Assembly: GCA_026392415.1 (NCBI GenBank)
Contig: JAPLCC010000017.1
Location: 1 to 64,000, forward strand
Direction: 5' to 3'
DNA: 64,000 bases
Origin: Propionibacteriales bacterium
Lineage (GTDB): Bacteria > Actinomycetota > Actinomycetes > Propionibacteriales > Nocardioidaceae
Part shown: positions 48,387 through 55,959 of the stretch, piece by piece
Layout: every line of letters starts with the position of its first letter
How positions within the stretch are numbered: position 1 is the stretch's first letter
The notes under the pieces: generated by a model
What the model was told of the DNA's origin: nothing
The model's database searches: none
The model's input: only the letters and a program-made list of their open reading frames with translations
Translations under genes and position numbers: made by a program

Positions 48387-48926
48387 ATGGAACTCCTCAA
48401 GGGCATTCGCCCCCTCGACTACGTGTTGGCAGCCGTCATGGTCGCGCTGGCGACCCTGCTCGGATTCGCGAACACGACCATGGCCGACGACCCGGACCTG
48501 GCCCATGCGATCGACTCGGACTCGGTGCTGATCGTCCCGGTGTTCATCCTGGCTGCCCTGCCGATCCTCTGGCGCCGACGCGCCATCCTGCCGGCGATCG
48601 CTGTCTCCTTCGTGGTGCTCGCGGCCAGCATCCCGGCGTTCGGGTGGATCACCCGGTGCGGGTTCGCGTTGCCCCTCTCGATCGCCATGGCCTACGCCGT
48701 CGCGCGGTTCGCGGGCAGCAGGCAGAACCAGGTGATCGGCCTGGTCGGGGTGTTCGCCCTGCAGATCGTCACGCTGGTCAAGGACGCATCCACCGGTGGG
48801 CTGGGTGCCCTTGCGCTGTCGGTTCCGCTGGCCGCGGTCTTCTACGGCATCGGAATCTTTGTGCAGAGTCGTGCCGGGAAGAGCGATTCCGGTTCTACGC
48901 TGGTTGCCGAGCGCGTCCACGCCTGA
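48387..48926 (+). CDS. Membrane protein, sensor-domain paralogue
   Basis: 179 residues, four to five membrane helices, starting MELLKGIRPLDYVLAAVMVA after GGAAGGAAG. It is clearly homologous to the first 170 residues of the next protein (GIRPxD start, VPVFxLAxxPxLWxRR, GWxTRCGxxLPL) but stops before any kinase domain. It may form part of a sensing complex with the downstream pseudokinase and kinase. No known family name recognised. Confidence 0.65.
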   Translation: MELLKGIRPLDYVLAAVMVALATLLGFANTTMADDPDLAHAIDSDSVLIVPVFILAALPILWRRRAILPAIAVSFVVLAASIPAFGWITRCGFALPLSIAMAYAVARFAGSRQNQVIGLVGVFALQIVTLVKDASTGGLGALALSVPLAAVFYGIGIFVQSRAGKSDSGSTLVAERVHA

Positions 48927-48938
48927 GGGGGTCGAGCC

Positions 48939-50108
48939 ATGAGTGTCGACGTCAGCGGCCTGTACCGCGGCATCCGTCCCATCGACGTGGTGTTCGCGTC
49001 GGCCCTGACCGCCCTCGGCACCTGGCTGATGATCGAGAACGTCCTCATCACGGATGCCGAGGTCGCCGACGCCGTCGGCACGGGCGAGATGTACCACCGG
49101 GTGAGCTCGCACTCGTGGGCGATGGTGCCGGTGTTCCTGCTCGCGACGGTGCCGGTGCTCTGGGCGCGGCGCAACCCACTGGCCGTCACCGGGTTCGCCC
49201 TGACCGCGATGATCGCCCACGACCTGCTCTTCGGGTGGGTCACCCGGTGCGGTGCAGGGTTGCCCCTCGCCTTCGTTCTCGCGTACGTCGGTGCCGTGGC
49301 CCTGGAACGCAGGCAGGCATGGATGGCGCTCGGCCTCACCACGGCACTCACCGCGGCGGTCCTGGTCGTCGATGCGACGACCGGGATCGAGCCCGTCGTC
49401 CTCGCCCTGCCTATCGTCGGGGTCATGTTCGGTGTCGGCCGCGCGGTCCGACACCGCACGGCCCTGGGCGTCGAGCTCAAGGCGCGCACCGCCGAGCTCC
49501 GGCAGTTGCGCGACGACCGGGTGGCGCTCGAGCTCAGCAGCGATCGCGCCCGGTTGTCCCGCGAGCTCGACGGGCTCCTGCAGGAGCGTCTCGGCCAGCT
49601 CACCCTGGCCGCCGAGTCGGGCAAGGACCTCGACCCGGCGGGAGCCCGGGCACTCTTCGAGTCCATCGAGACGGACAGCCGCGCCACCCTCGACGGGATG
49701 CGCGAGATCGTCGGCCTGTTGCGGGGCGGGGACGTCGCGCTGGCGCCCGCACCGACGGTCGCCCATCTCGACGCGTTGCTGGCCCGCCATCTGGAGGCGG
49801 ACTCGCGGTTGACGGTCGTCGGCGACCCGCGGTCGCTGCCTGCGACGGTCGAGCTGTCGGCGTACCGCATCGTCGAGCACCTGGTGGACGTGCTGGCCGA
49901 CCACCCCGATTCGCGCATCGAGGTCGGGGTGCGGTTCGAGGACGATGCGCTGGAGATCAGGGTGAACGGACCGGTGGCGCGCTTCGCCGACGTCAAGGCG
50001 GCCGTTGCCCGGGCGCGGGAACGGGCACGCTTCCTCGGCGGCTCCCTCGACGTGAAGGTGACGCGCGGCCACGCCCATGTCGTGGCCCAACTGCCGGTCC
50101 CGCACTAG
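48939..50108 (+). CDS. Sensor kinase-like protein lacking catalytic residues (pseudokinase)
   Basis: 389 residues. Membrane part to about 170, then a coiled coil and a HisKA_3-like helix RLSRELDGLLQERLGQL in which Asp211 replaces the phosphoacceptor His. The ATPase-like end (SAYRIVEHLVDVLADHPDSR) lacks the N-box Asn of active kinases. So phosphotransfer by this protein is not expected. It may regulate the active kinase next door by heterodimerisation (inference). RBS AGGGGG, 13 bp after the previous gene. Confidence 0.78.
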   Translation: MSVDVSGLYRGIRPIDVVFASALTALGTWLMIENVLITDAEVADAVGTGEMYHRVSSHSWAMVPVFLLATVPVLWARRNPLAVTGFALTAMIAHDLLFGWVTRCGAGLPLAFVLAYVGAVALERRQAWMALGLTTALTAAVLVVDATTGIEPVVLALPIVGVMFGVGRAVRHRTALGVELKARTAELRQLRDDRVALELSSDRARLSRELDGLLQERLGQLTLAAESGKDLDPAGARALFESIETDSRATLDGMREIVGLLRGGDVALAPAPTVAHLDALLARHLEADSRLTVVGDPRSLPATVELSAYRIVEHLVDVLADHPDSRIEVGVRFEDDALEIRVNGPVARFADVKAAVARARERARFLGGSLDVKVTRGHAHVVAQLPVPH

Positions 50109-50119
50109 GTGCCACCGCG

Positions 50120-51133
50120 ATGCTGTCCACCACCCTCATGGCTGCCGCGGGCCTCGCCCTGCTCGGGTGGCGCCGCAGTCCGCGGAGCGCGTCGGTCGCT
50201 TCGCTGGGGTTGTTGCTGATGGTGGGAGTGCTCGGCACGCCCTACTCCTGGATCGCCATCGCTCTCTGTTCGCTGGCCTTCGCGGTCCTGGCCCTCGGCT
50301 GGTCCGGGCGGGCGGCCTGGCTCGTCGCGCTCTGCGGGCTCGGCTACGTGGTGACGCTCTTCGCCGTGACGAACGAGAGCAGCTGGGTGGCGGCGCTGAT
50401 GTTCACCGTGCCGCCGTACGTCGCCGGGACGGCGTACCGGCTCCGCAAGGAGACGGCCGACGAGCTGGCGGTGCGCGCCCAGGAGCTCGACGACGAGAGG
50501 GAACTGTTCGCCGAGATCGCCCTGCGTCATGAACGGGCCCGGATCGCCAGCGAGCTCCACGACATCGTCGGGCACGCGATCAGCGTGATGGTCATCCAGG
50601 CGGCCGCCGGCCAGCGACTCGTCGACGCCGACCCCGTGCGTGCCAAGGCGGCTTTCGAGGCGATCTCCGAGTCGGCCCGGCAGGGAAAGGAGGACCTCGA
50701 GCGGCTGATCGATCTCCTGGGTGGGGCCGGCTCCGATCCGGTGCCGGCGGACCTCTCCCTGGTGGAGGAAGTGGTGGCCAGGGCAGGACGGAGCGGGCTG
50801 AACGTCCGGTGCCGCTTCGAAGGCGACCGGTACGGCGTCGCGGCGCCGGTCGCGCACCTCGCGTTCCGTGTGGTCCAGGAGAGCCTGACCAATGCGCTTC
50901 GGTATGCACCCGGTGCGGAGGTGCGCATCGTGATCAGCGTCGACGAGGTCGGCCGGGGCCTGGTGGTGCGGGTCGAGAACGACGGCCCGGCGTCCGAGGA
51001 CGCCGGGCTCGCCGGCACCGGTCGCGGGCTGATCGGTCTGCGCGAGCGGATCCAGACGCTCGGCGGCCAGCTCAACGCAGGACCGGCCGGTGGAGGCGGT
51101 TGGGCGACCGAGGCCCGCCTCCCCGGCACCTGA
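50120..51133 (+). CDS. Sensor histidine kinase (HisKA_3 family)
   Basis: 337 residues. Three to four membrane helices (to about 105), then ARIASELHDIVGHAISVMVI with the phosphoacceptor His147 and a HATPase_c domain with N-box ESLTNALRYAPG and G motifs GTGRGLIGLRERI. An active kinase expected to phosphorylate the NarL-type regulator encoded divergently. ATG at 50120; an alternative long open frame upstream overlaps the pseudokinase and is not credible. Last gene of the sensor operon. Confidence 0.9.
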   Translation: MLSTTLMAAAGLALLGWRRSPRSASVASLGLLLMVGVLGTPYSWIAIALCSLAFAVLALGWSGRAAWLVALCGLGYVVTLFAVTNESSWVAALMFTVPPYVAGTAYRLRKETADELAVRAQELDDERELFAEIALRHERARIASELHDIVGHAISVMVIQAAAGQRLVDADPVRAKAAFEAISESARQGKEDLERLIDLLGGAGSDPVPADLSLVEEVVARAGRSGLNVRCRFEGDRYGVAAPVAHLAFRVVQESLTNALRYAPGAEVRIVISVDEVGRGLVVRVENDGPASEDAGLAGTGRGLIGLRERIQTLGGQLNAGPAGGGGWATEARLPGT

Positions 51134-51154
51134 GAATCGATCGGTCGGGGTTCC

Positions 51155-51757
51155 TCAGGCCATCTCGGGGACGTGCAGGTGGGCGTAGGCGAGGTCGAAC
51201 TCGTGGACCTCGACGATCATTCCGTTGGAGTCGGTCGCCGCCCGGGTGCGCAGGTCGTCGGCGGCTGTCCTGCTGGCGTCCATCGCGGCGCGTGACTCCC
51301 ACGCGGTGGTCACGCAGCCCAGACCGGCCAGCCGGTCCACCAGCATGCTGGCGCTGCAGAACCCGTCGAGCTCCTCGAGTCGGGGCATGATCGCGACCCG
51401 GAAGGTCTCCGTCATGGCATCGAGGTCGCCCTCGATCCAGCTGACCCGGCAGCACTCGGCGTGGTGGGTGCGGTGCATGACCGCGATCTCCCACGAGTCG
51501 ACCTGCAAGGACGCGCCGAGGATGTCCTTCCCGCGGTCGCGGGTCGAGCGCAACTGCTTGTCGCTGGCAGCCATCGCCTCCTCGGAGTCCCACGAACTGG
51601 TGGCGATGCAGTAGCCGGTCTCGCGGTCGACCAGGAGCGAGAGGCCGCGACAGCCCTCGGCTCCGTCGAGCATCGGAACCACTTCGTCCTGGACGTACCT
51701 GATGCCCGCATCGATGTTGCCGGGCCTGCCATGGAAAGTGCTGGAGCGTGCGAACAC
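51155..51757 (-). CDS. Tandem ABM-like (dimeric alpha/beta barrel) protein
   Basis: 200 residues with two halves, each showing a ferredoxin-like ABM pattern (RSSTFHGRPGNIDAGIRYVQ, LSLLVDRETGYCIATSSWDS and SASMLVDRLAGLGCVTTAWE). Two fused copies of a fold used in quinol monooxygenases, EthD and heme-degrading proteins. No heme or substrate residues assignable. Start ATG at 51755-51757. Located at the left edge of a stress-type cluster. Confidence 0.7.
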   Translation of the reverse strand: MFARSSTFHGRPGNIDAGIRYVQDEVVPMLDGAEGCRGLSLLVDRETGYCIATSSWDSEEAMAASDKQLRSTRDRGKDILGASLQVDSWEIAVMHRTHHAECCRVSWIEGDLDAMTETFRVAIMPRLEELDGFCSASMLVDRLAGLGCVTTAWESRAAMDASRTAADDLRTRAATDSNGMIVEVHEFDLAYAHLHVPEMA

Positions 51758-51864
51758 GGCCCACTCCTCTCGGAGACGGGGCGGCGCCCTCCCGGCACCG
51801 CCGGTGGTTCCTGCTTACTCCTCCGGACGCTCGGGCGCCAGAGTTGCGATCCGGCGAAGTGCAT

Positions 51865-52290
51865 TCAGAGCGTGACTCCGAGGTGTTTGTGCACCGCGTC
51901 GTGCGCTCCCGAGAGCACCGCGATCACGTCGCGGCTCGACACCATGCCGACGAACTCGTCGTCTCGCGTCACCGGAAGATGCCGGATGTCCGCGGCGGCC
52001 ATCAGTCGGGCGGCCTCGCCGATGCTCGTGTCCGTGGCAGCGGTGACGAGCTCGCCGGACATCGCCTCGCCGACCAGGAGGTGGGTGGGATCGATGCCCT
52101 GTGCCAGGTGGGTGATGACGTCACGCTCGGACAGGATGCCGATCGGGACGTCGTGACGGAGCACCAGGAGCGCCCCGAGCTCTTCCGCGCCGAGGACGGC
52201 GATGGCGGTCTGCAGCGTCGCATCGTGCTCGAGAGTGGTGACGGGCCACGAGGCGAGGATGGCGATCGGGTCAACGGCGGTCGGAATCAT
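51865..52290 (-). CDS. CBS-domain pair protein
   Basis: 141 residues with two CBS motifs (GALLVLRHDVPIGILSERDV and DIRHLPVTRDDEFVGMVSSR), the layout of HRP1-like proteins of the mycobacterial dormancy regulon. Binds adenine nucleotides in known members. Lies 39 bp after the universal stress protein on the same strand, probably co-transcribed. ATG at 52288-52290. Confidence 0.88.
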   Translation of the reverse strand: MIPTAVDPIAILASWPVTTLEHDATLQTAIAVLGAEELGALLVLRHDVPIGILSERDVITHLAQGIDPTHLLVGEAMSGELVTAATDTSIGEAARLMAAADIRHLPVTRDDEFVGMVSSRDVIAVLSGAHDAVHKHLGVTL

Positions 52291-52329
52291 GGGATCTCTT
52301 CTCGGGTGGTCGGTGCGGGGACAGGCCGG

Positions 52330-53178
52330 TCAGCGGACGAGAGCCACCGGGCACTGGGCGTGGTGCAGGACGTGCTGGCTGGTCGAGCCGAGGAGCAGTT
52401 CCGCGAAGGCGTCGCGACCGCGGGTGCCCACGACCACCAACGAGGCCGCAGCGCTGGCGTCCACCAGCACCTGACCGCCGCGGACCGGGATGGCCTCGGG
52501 CTGGATCTCGACGCCGGGGTATTCGATCGCGAGGTCGGTGCAGATGTCGGCGACGAAGGTGTCAGCCTCCGCTATCCGGCGCGCGATGGATCCCGTGCCG
52601 GCCGGGTCGAGGTTCAACATGCGGGTGCTGAGTGAGGTGTAGCCGTGGATGGCAGTGATCGACTCGCCGGTCGACAGCGCCCTCTCGCACGCGAAGTGCA
52701 GGGCTCGGCCGGACTCGGCCGATCCGTCGACCCCGACGATGATCCGACGCGCATGGAGTGAGCGCTGCGGACGTACGACGACCACGGGGCAGTCGGCATG
52801 CCGCGCAATGTGCTGGCTGACCGAACCGGTCAGCGTGCCGGTGGCGAGCCCATGGCCGGTGCTGCCGACGACGAGCATCGACGCGCCCGAACCCGCGCGA
52901 ATGAGCTCGGGCACGACCGGCCCGCGGGAGAGCTCCACCGTGCTCTCCGCGACGTCGAGATCCTCGAGACGCTGGAGGGCCGCGTCGCGTCGCCCTTCGG
53001 CAGTCCGGTCGTCCTGGGCGCGGTAGCGACCGATGAGGGGATCCAGCTGGGTGGCGACGATCACGACGTCGACCGGCAGCTTCTGTGCGTCGGCGGTCGC
53101 GGCGGCCCAGGCCAGCGCGGCCTCGGCATCAGGCGAGCCGTCGTATCCGAGGACGATGCGGGGGGAGTGTGAGGTCAT
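52330..53178 (-). CDS. Universal stress protein, tandem USP domains
   Basis: 282 residues, two USP domains. Both have the ATP-binding pattern G-x2-G-x9-G-S/T: VVGSTGHGLATGTLTGSVSQ in the first half and VVGTRGRDAFAELLLGSTSQ in the second, and start with IVLGYDGSPDAE and IIVGVDGSAESG. The ATG at 53176-53178 is chosen. First gene of a likely pair with the CBS protein. A DevR-like box is in the divergent promoter shared with the SulP gene. Confidence 0.9.
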   Translation of the reverse strand: MTSHSPRIVLGYDGSPDAEAALAWAAATADAQKLPVDVVIVATQLDPLIGRYRAQDDRTAEGRRDAALQRLEDLDVAESTVELSRGPVVPELIRAGSGASMLVVGSTGHGLATGTLTGSVSQHIARHADCPVVVVRPQRSLHARRIIVGVDGSAESGRALHFACERALSTGESITAIHGYTSLSTRMLNLDPAGTGSIARRIAEADTFVADICTDLAIEYPGVEIQPEAIPVRGGQVLVDASAAASLVVVGTRGRDAFAELLLGSTSQHVLHHAQCPVALVR

Positions 53179-53235
53179 GTCTCCACGCTCGTCGAGGCCG
53201 CCCGGCGCTGGTAGGGGCACCAGGCCCGGTCGGTG

Positions 53236-53249
53236 GGGACCTTGGACCT
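53236..53249. promoter_or_regulatory. DevR/DosR-like box between USP and SulP genes
   Basis: GGGACCTTGGACCT, near the DevR consensus GGGACTTTNGNCCC (12 of 14 non-degenerate positions compatible). Midway between the divergent starts at 53178 and 53287. Confidence 0.45.
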
Positions 53250-53286
53250 CTCGGGCCGCCGCACCGCCAAGGCCTACGGTTCGTCC

Positions 53287-54963
53287 ATGAGCCCGCGACC
53301 GCTGCTGCCGTCGTGGGTGCGCGGTTACCGCCGTCGCTGGCTGCGCGCCGACCTGCTGGCCGGGGCAACCGTGACGGCCTACCTGGTGCCCCAGGTCATG
53401 GCGTACGCCGAACTGGCCGGGCTTCCGGCCGTGGCCGGGATCTGGGCGTGTCTCGGTGCGATGGCGGTCTACGCCTTCGTCGGCACCTCCCGGCTGCTCT
53501 CGGTCGGACCCGAGTCCACGACCGCGCTCATGGTCGGCGTGGTGATCGGTTCGGTCCCCGCTGCCAGGGCCGACCCTTCGAACTTCGCGGCGACGTTGGC
53601 TCTCGTGGTCGCCGGGCTCTGTGTGATCGGCTACTTCGCCCGGGTGGCCGTCGTGGCCGATCTCCTGTCGCGACCTGTCCTGGTCGGCTACATGGCCGGC
53701 ATCGCGGTCCTGATGGTCGTGTCCCAGCTGGGGACGTTGACCGCGTTGACGGTGACGGGCGACGGGCTCGTGCCGGAGATCCGCAGCGTGTTCGAGCAGT
53801 TCGATGCGGTGCACGGACCGACGCTCGCTCTGGGAACGGTGACGGCGGCCGCGATGATCGTCGGCTCCCTGGTGCTTCCCCGAGCGCCGGTCTCGCTGAT
53901 CGGCCTGGTCGCTGCCACGGCGGTGGTCGCTGCCCTTGGCCTCGAGGACCACGGCGTACGAGTCATCGGGAGCATTCCCTCGGGCCTCCCGGTGCCGGGC
54001 ATTCCGCACCTGGACGGTTCGACGATCCTGGCGATGGTGCCGGCCGCGCTCGGTGTCGCCTTCGTCGGCTACACCGACAACGTCCTCACTTCGCGCGCGT
54101 TTCCGGGGGAGACGCGGGAACCGGTCGACGCCAAGCGGGAGCTGCTCGCGCTCGGTGGCGCCAATCTCGGCGCCGGACTGATGCAGGGCTTCCCGGTCAG
54201 CAGCAGCGGAAGCCGCACCGCCATCATCAACGCCGTCGGCGGGCGAACGCAGATGGCAGGACTCACCGCGGTGGGGGTGACGCTCCTGGTGCTGGTCGCG
54301 CTCCGGCCGCTGTTGGAGATGGTGCCTGCGGCAGCGCTCGGAGCAGTCGTCCTGTACGCCGCGACGAAGATCGTGTCGATTGCCGAGTTCAGACGATTCG
54401 CCCGATTCCGCGCGAGCGAACTGGTGATCGCGCTGGTCACCCTCGTGGCGGTGCTCGTCGTCGGCGTCCTCTGGGGTGTGCTGGTCGCCATCGGCCTCTC
54501 GGTGCTCGACCTGCTCCGCCGGGTCGCTCGACCCCACGACGCCGTCGAGGGGTTCGTTCCCGGCCTGGCGGGGATGCACGACGTCGACGACTACCCGCAG
54601 GCCGAGGTCGTCCCGGGCCTGATGATCTACCGCTACGACTCGCCGCTGTTCTTCGCGAACGCCGAGAACTTCCGGGCTCGGGCGCTGGACGCGGTGGCGG
54701 ACGCGGAGACACCGGTGCGTTGGTTCGTCATCAACGCCGAGGCGATCGTCGAGGTGGACATCACCGCTGTCGACGTCCTCGAGAGCCTGATCGAGGACCT
54801 TGAGCACCGCGGAGTGGTGGTCGCGATCGCGCGGATGAAGCAGGAGCTCGCCGACCAGCTCGAGGTCGCCGGACTACTGGACCGGGTGGGTCACGACCGG
54901 TTGTTCCCGACCCTGCCCACCGCCGTCGCAGCATTCCGAGAGGCGAATCCGGAGGACGGCTGA
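53287..54963 (+). CDS. SulP (SLC26) family anion transporter with STAS domain
   Basis: 558 residues. About twelve membrane helices with the family signature in PQVMAYAELAGLPAVAGIW and the conserved VSSSGSRTAIINAVGG loop. A C-terminal STAS domain covers about 440-550 (YRYDSPLFFANAENFRARAL, VDITAVDVLESLIEDLEHRG). Transports sulfate, bicarbonate or a similar anion; specificity unknown. ATG at 53287. The 3' end overlaps the convergent USP gene by 73 bp. Confidence 0.9.
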   Translation: MSPRPLLPSWVRGYRRRWLRADLLAGATVTAYLVPQVMAYAELAGLPAVAGIWACLGAMAVYAFVGTSRLLSVGPESTTALMVGVVIGSVPAARADPSNFAATLALVVAGLCVIGYFARVAVVADLLSRPVLVGYMAGIAVLMVVSQLGTLTALTVTGDGLVPEIRSVFEQFDAVHGPTLALGTVTAAAMIVGSLVLPRAPVSLIGLVAATAVVAALGLEDHGVRVIGSIPSGLPVPGIPHLDGSTILAMVPAALGVAFVGYTDNVLTSRAFPGETREPVDAKRELLALGGANLGAGLMQGFPVSSSGSRTAIINAVGGRTQMAGLTAVGVTLLVLVALRPLLEMVPAAALGAVVLYAATKIVSIAEFRRFARFRASELVIALVTLVAVLVVGVLWGVLVAIGLSVLDLLRRVARPHDAVEGFVPGLAGMHDVDDYPQAEVVPGLMIYRYDSPLFFANAENFRARALDAVADAETPVRWFVINAEAIVEVDITAVDVLESLIEDLEHRGVVVAIARMKQELADQLEVAGLLDRVGHDRLFPTLPTAVAAFREANPEDG

Positions 54964-55853
54964 TCGACCATGTGTCCCAGCGGTACGACGGCCACCGGGC
55001 ACTGAGCGTGTTCGACGAGGAAGCGGGCGACGGAGCCGAGGAGGAAGTCGTTCAGGGCGCCGTGCGGCTGGGAGCCGACGACGACGAGACTGGCGCTGCG
55101 TGAGAGATCGGCGAGGACGTGCTCGACGTCGCCGCGGTCGATCTCGACCGACACGTCCACGTCCGGGTACTGCTCGCCCAAGCCCGCGAGGGTCTCGCTC
55201 ACGATCCAGCGTTCGACTGCCAGATCAGCCTGCGGGTCGGCGGCCAGCGCATGGCGGCCGCCGGACGTGGATTCCCAGAAGCAGTGGGCCACCGTGAGGG
55301 GGTCGCTCTGCCACGAGGCTGCACGGAAGGCGAACTCCAGCACGGAGGTCGAGCCCTCGAGACCGTCGACACCGACCACGACGCCGGACGGTGCCTCGGG
55401 GTCCGGGGCCTCGCGCACCACCACGACCGGGCAGTGGGACCGGCGCACGACCGCTGAGGAGGTGGATCCCAGCAACAGGCTCCGCACCCGTCCGAGTCCG
55501 CGCGAGCCGAGAACGATGAGGTGCGCACGGTCGGAGAGGTCGACGAGCATGTTGCTGACGCTGTCGGGGCTGCAGATTCCCGTGACCTGATCCGGTCCGA
55601 GCCGCTCCTCCATCCGGGCACGGGTCCGGTCGACGAGGTCGTTGCCCGCGCTCACCACCTCCAGGTTCAGGGACTGCGGGTCCACGCCGGCGCCGGCGAC
55701 CCAGGGGGAGACGGGCGGAGCTGCATGCGCGACCACCAGCGCGCGTTTCTCGCGCGCAGCCAGATCGGCCGCCCAGGCAAGGGCGTGATCGGACTGTTCG
55801 TCGGCGACGATGCCGACGACGATCGCGTCGGCCGGGACCTGGAAAGTGGTCAT
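54891..55853 (-). CDS. Universal stress protein, tandem USP domains (second copy)
   Basis: 320 residues. Two USP domains with VLGSRGLGRVRSLLLGSTSS and VVGSQPHGALNDFLLGSVAR ATP-binding motifs. The ATG at 55851-55853 (MTTFQVPADAIVVGIV) is taken; the frame stays open upstream through the divergent synthetase gene. A 20-bp palindrome and a DevR-like box lie in its promoter. The C-terminal 20 residues (to 54891) are read across the end of the SulP gene. Confidence 0.88.
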   Translation of the reverse strand: MTTFQVPADAIVVGIVADEQSDHALAWAADLAAREKRALVVAHAAPPVSPWVAGAGVDPQSLNLEVVSAGNDLVDRTRARMEERLGPDQVTGICSPDSVSNMLVDLSDRAHLIVLGSRGLGRVRSLLLGSTSSAVVRRSHCPVVVVREAPDPEAPSGVVVGVDGLEGSTSVLEFAFRAASWQSDPLTVAHCFWESTSGGRHALAADPQADLAVERWIVSETLAGLGEQYPDVDVSVEIDRGDVEHVLADLSRSASLVVVGSQPHGALNDFLLGSVARFLVEHAQCPVAVVPLGHMVDQPSSGFASRNAATAVGRVGNNRS

Positions 55854-55896
55854 GGATCGAGGGTGTTCCCGCGAGCGGACGCAGCCCACGGTCGTC

Positions 55897-55924
55897 GGTC
55901 CCGGGCGCCCGGGACCTTCGACCC
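55897..55924. promoter_or_regulatory. Palindrome and DevR/DosR-like box between USP and synthetase genes
   Basis: A perfect palindrome GGTCCCGGGCGCCCGGGACC (55897-55916) is joined to GGGACCTTCGACCC (55911-55924), which differs from the DevR consensus GGGACTTTNGNCCC at one position. It lies in the 106-bp divergent promoter region. Confidence 0.5.
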
Positions 55925-55959
55925 TCCCGGGTCGGCGTTGCCCGCGCGAGGATCGAAGG

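Noticed and set aside
48297..50105. 602-codon frame antisense to the sensor operon
   Set aside because: His/Arg/Asp-rich shadow without domains, while both sensor genes are clear on the plus strand.
52330..54807. N-terminal extension of the universal stress protein to 825 codons
   Set aside because: Antisense to the SulP transporter; homology starts at 53178.
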